Shown here: piece after piece, positions 61,877-64,000 of the stretch
Position numbering within the stretch: the stretch's first letter is position 1
Layout: each line of letters starts with the position of its first letter
Source: Sphingobacterium sp. LZ7M1
GTDB lineage: Bacteria; Bacteroidota; Bacteroidia; Sphingobacteriales; Sphingobacteriaceae
NCBI RefSeq assembly: GCF_024296865.1
Contig: NZ_CP101134.1
Coordinates: forward strand, 3,472,001-3,536,000
Direction: 5' to 3'
DNA length: 64,000 bases
Notes under the pieces: generated by a model
What the model was told of the DNA's origin: nothing
Seen by the model: the letters and a program-made list of their open reading frames with translations, nothing else
The model's database searches: none
Made by a program: the position numbers and the translations under genes

Positions 61877-63211
61877 ATGAATATTTCACACCAGAACATT
61901 GATGACATCAACGCTAGTATCCAAGTGGAAATAGCGCCTGAGGACTATAACCCACAGGTTGATAAAGCAATTAAAGACCAAGCAAAACAAGCTAAATTAC
62001 CAGGATTCCGCCCAGGAATGGTTCCTACTGGACATATCAAACGTATGTACGGTAAAGCGATCTTATTTGATGAGATCAATAAAATTATCAATGATAAAAT
62101 TGCTGAATACATCGGTGAGCAAAAACTGGAAGTATTAGGCCAACCTCTTCCTAAAGAAGAAGATACTGATGGTCAATACAACTGGGATTTCAAAGATACT
62201 TTTAAATTCGATTACGAGATCGGTTTAGCTCCTCAGTTTGACATTCCTTTCTCAGCAGAGACGGAATTCACTGAATACGACATTAAAGCTGATGAAGCAA
62301 CGCTTACTGAGCGTATCAAAAACTTACGTCGTAGCTATGGTAAAATGACCAACCCTGAAGTTTCTGAGGAAGGTGACGTTCTTTACGCTGAATTGAAACA
62401 AGATAAAGAAGACGGTATCGAAAAAACAACTTCAATCCGTACGGACATCATTGAAGATGCCAAAATCAAAAAATCATTGGTTGGCTTGAAAAAAGATGAT
62501 ACTGCAAAGCTTGACGTAAAGAAAGCATTCAAAGTTGCTGACCTTGCTCGTATCTTAGGTATCACTGAAGATGAGGCTGAAAACCTAGACGTTACTAAAT
62601 TCGAATTGACGGTTAAAAACATCAATAGATTAGAAGAGTCTGACTTGAACCAAGAGTTCTTCGACAAATTGTTCCCTGCTGGTGAAGTAACTACCGAAGA
62701 GCAATTCAACGAAAAAGTAAAAGAAGAAGTTGAAAACCTATTCAAACAAAACTCAGCTCAAAAATTACGCAACGATATGTATACTTTCGGTATGGATAAA
62801 GTTGACGCTAAATTCCCTGAGGATTTCTTGAAAAAATGGTTAAAAGCAACTAACCCTAACTTGGATGCTACTGAAATCGAAGAAGGTTTCGAAGATTTCT
62901 TGAACAACTTGAAATGGACGATCATCGAAAACCGCATCGTTACAGCAAACAACTTAGAAGTTAAATATGATGAGGTGGTTGATTTGGCTAAAGAACGTAT
63001 CTACGCGCAAATCAAAATGTACAACATCAACGAAGAGCCAACAGATGAGCAATTGCAACAATTCGCAATGCAATTATTAGGCGACAGAGAACAAGCTAAC
63101 CGTTTGTTCGAAGAAGTAAAAGCTTTAAAAGTGTTCGATCAATTGAAAGATACAGTGAAAATCAAATCTAAAAAGATCGATTTCGACAAATTCGAAAAGC
63201 TTGACAAATAA
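61877..63211 (+). CDS. tig: Trigger factor
   Basis: Ribosome-associated chaperone for nascent chains. The 444-residue product starts MNISHQNIDDINASIQVEIA and has the ribosome-binding domain with a signature-like loop (KLPGFRPGMVPTGHIKRMYG, about 35-55), a middle region in place of the peptidyl-prolyl isomerase domain (about 140-245) that is divergent in Bacteroidota, and a long helical C-terminal domain. Isomerase activity cannot be assumed. It is followed directly by a terminator. Confidence 0.95.
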   Translation: MNISHQNIDDINASIQVEIAPEDYNPQVDKAIKDQAKQAKLPGFRPGMVPTGHIKRMYGKAILFDEINKIINDKIAEYIGEQKLEVLGQPLPKEEDTDGQYNWDFKDTFKFDYEIGLAPQFDIPFSAETEFTEYDIKADEATLTERIKNLRRSYGKMTNPEVSEEGDVLYAELKQDKEDGIEKTTSIRTDIIEDAKIKKSLVGLKKDDTAKLDVKKAFKVADLARILGITEDEAENLDVTKFELTVKNINRLEESDLNQEFFDKLFPAGEVTTEEQFNEKVKEEVENLFKQNSAQKLRNDMYTFGMDKVDAKFPEDFLKKWLKATNPNLDATEIEEGFEDFLNNLKWTIIENRIVTANNLEVKYDEVVDLAKERIYAQIKMYNINEEPTDEQLQQFAMQLLGDREQANRLFEEVKALKVFDQLKDTVKIKSKKIDFDKFEKLDK

Positions 63212-63236
63212 GCATTACAAGAATTAGTTATAAAAT

Positions 63237-63277
63237 AAAAAAAGGTTAACGGAGCAATTTCGTTAACCTTTTTTTAT
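63237..63277 (+). terminator. Intrinsic terminator after tig
   Basis: Stem AAAGGTTAACG / CGTTAACCTTT (63241-63251, 63261-63271), 9-base loop, then a T-run. Confidence 0.9.
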
Positions 63278-63348
63278 GGAGTATTTAGTAGTAAGTAATT
63301 AGACTCGGGGGTGCCTTTAAGCGAAGGGAATGGGACTGTAGGGTATTT

Positions 63349-63438
63349 TGAACCCGGATTAGCGGGATGGGAGGATAGACCATGATTTGGATTTGAACCA
63401 GGATTTAACAGATTCGAGGATAGACCATGATGATGATC
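63349..63438. repeat. 45-bp tandem repeat, second locus (two units)
   Basis: TGAACC at 63349 and 63394 (45 bp apart), with GGATTTAACAGATTCGAGGA and GGATAGACCATGAT in the unit. It is the same unit and period as at 18242-18345. The gap 63278-64000 has no convincing gene; it holds this repeat, two copies (one partial) of the hairpin repeat and a perfect palindrome. Confidence 0.78.
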
Positions 63439-63501
63439 AACAATTCGCTGGAAAGTCCAACATACGGTAGGGCTGAATTACATACGCCCGCCCCCTATGC
63501 C

Positions 63502-63540
63502 CCTGTCTTCCTTAACCTTCGGTGCAGGAATTGTACACCT
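63502..63540. repeat. Partial copy of the dispersed hairpin repeat
   Basis: CCTGTC, the imperfect stem CCTTAACC-TTC-GGTGCAGG (63510-63528, six of eight pairs) and GAATTGTACACC, corresponding to the right half of the 85-bp repeat. Confidence 0.6.
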
Positions 63541-63670
63541 ATACAATCAATATTTGCATACCTCCGAGAACCTTCGTACCTCAGGTTGACACCGGAACGG
63601 GAAACCTTTTATCCGCCATACATCCCCAGCGGGGATGAATTATTTTAGCAATGGTATTGAACAAAACAGG

Positions 63671-63718
63671 AGTAGCAAAAACTGATGTTCGATTAATCGA
63701 ACATCAGTTTTTGCTACT
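63671..63718. repeat. Perfect 48-bp palindrome
   Basis: Two 24-bp arms with no spacer; the left arm starts AGTAGCAAAAACTGATGTTC and the right arm is its exact reverse complement. As RNA it would fold into one long hairpin with a short loop. T-rich and A-rich tracts lie within the arms, not after them. Confidence 0.9.
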
Positions 63719-63896
63719 TACAGGCTAACGTGCCATGCCAGCTAAAATAATGGAACCCCAAAGGGGTTCTATATTAAAAAAATAAAAGAGCTAATTTATT
63801 TTCGTTGCCAAAAAGCTGTCATCACCTTCCGATAAATTTAGTCCAAATTTTTTATTCTCAGGTTGACAGTAAAAAAAGAACATTGCCCATGTGCTA

Positions 63897-63980
63897 TTCT
63901 GAACGATTAGTGAAGAATCTGTACGCTTCTCCTTTCCCAAGTCCTGTCATCCTTTACCGAAGGTAAAGGAACTGTACGCC
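63897..63980. repeat. 84-bp dispersed intergenic repeat with hairpin, copy 2
   Basis: Begins TTCTGAACGATTAGTGAAGA and ends AGGAACTGTACGCC like copy 1 at 18399. The stem is CCTTTACC-GAA-GGTAAAGG (63951-63969): different bases from copy 1 but fully paired. Confidence 0.8.
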
Positions 63981-64000
63981 AATACAAGCAAGGTTCGCAT

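Noticed and set aside
63427..63648. 73-codon frame after trigger factor
   Set aside because: It runs through the 45-bp repeat and the partial hairpin repeat, so its reading frame is most likely accidental.

Overview
The window is a stretch of a Bacteroidota chromosome, most likely from the Sphingobacteriaceae (Sphingobacterium or Pedobacter type). The evidence is the TAnnTTTG promoter hexamer family upstream of several genes, SusC/SusD transport genes with an ECF sigma/FecR pair, a Bacteroidota-type MraY with an extra periplasmic insert, and gene neighbourhoods typical of the family (tsaD/tamB divergent, lptD next to amidase and mlaD). The genus is inference. No rRNA, insertion sequence, prophage, CRISPR array or origin was seen.

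Region 1 (1-14540, minus strand) is a nearly complete division and cell wall (dcw) operon: mraZ, rsmH, ftsL, ftsI, murE, mraY, murD, ftsW, murG, murC, ftsQ, ftsA and the first 120 codons of ftsZ, which runs off the left edge. Genes overlap or are a few bases apart. The mraZ leader carries three 10-bp-spaced GTGGG repeats, the expected MraZ operator, and a second, opposite-facing set lies about 200 bp further out. murF and ddl are not in the cluster. Region 2 (14540-18700) holds aspS, a stand-alone lutB-like iron-sulfur gene and a block of dispersed repeats.

Region 3 (18700-23730) has a von Willebrand A lipid/envelope-type protein divergent from an ECF sigma factor and a composite membrane protein (anti-sigma-like N-terminus, carboxypeptidase-like regulatory domain, TonB-like C-terminus); both proteins carry the SusC plug signature EVVVVGYG without a barrel. 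tsaD follows. Region 4 (23730-41530) contains tamB, a small protein overlapping its 3' end, tex, tatA, a MATE exporter, a 2-oxoacid dehydrogenase E2, cinA, lptD, two tandem amidases and mlaD: mostly outer-membrane biogenesis and housekeeping.

Region 5 (41700-55830, plus strand) is a nutrient-uptake locus: ECF sigma factor, FecR anti-sigma, large SusC with an STN domain, SusD, a DUF1735/discoidin lipoprotein, three DUF4369/TlpA-type paralogues, a trypsin-like protease and a thioredoxin-fold protein. It has no glycoside hydrolases. Three of its four thioredoxin-type genes are damaged or reduced: one frameshifted near its end, one without its thioredoxin domain, one with a TAA codon just before the CxxC active site. 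Region 6 (55900-61200, minus strand) holds an S9 peptidase and two linked operons (membrane protein plus winged-helix regulator; Coq4-like protein plus CreD), each preceded by the same TACTTTG-N5-CAAAGTA inverted repeat, a likely operator for the regulator. Region 7 (61200-64000) has tRNA-Leu(UAG), trigger factor, a perfect 48-bp palindrome and more copies of the dispersed repeats.
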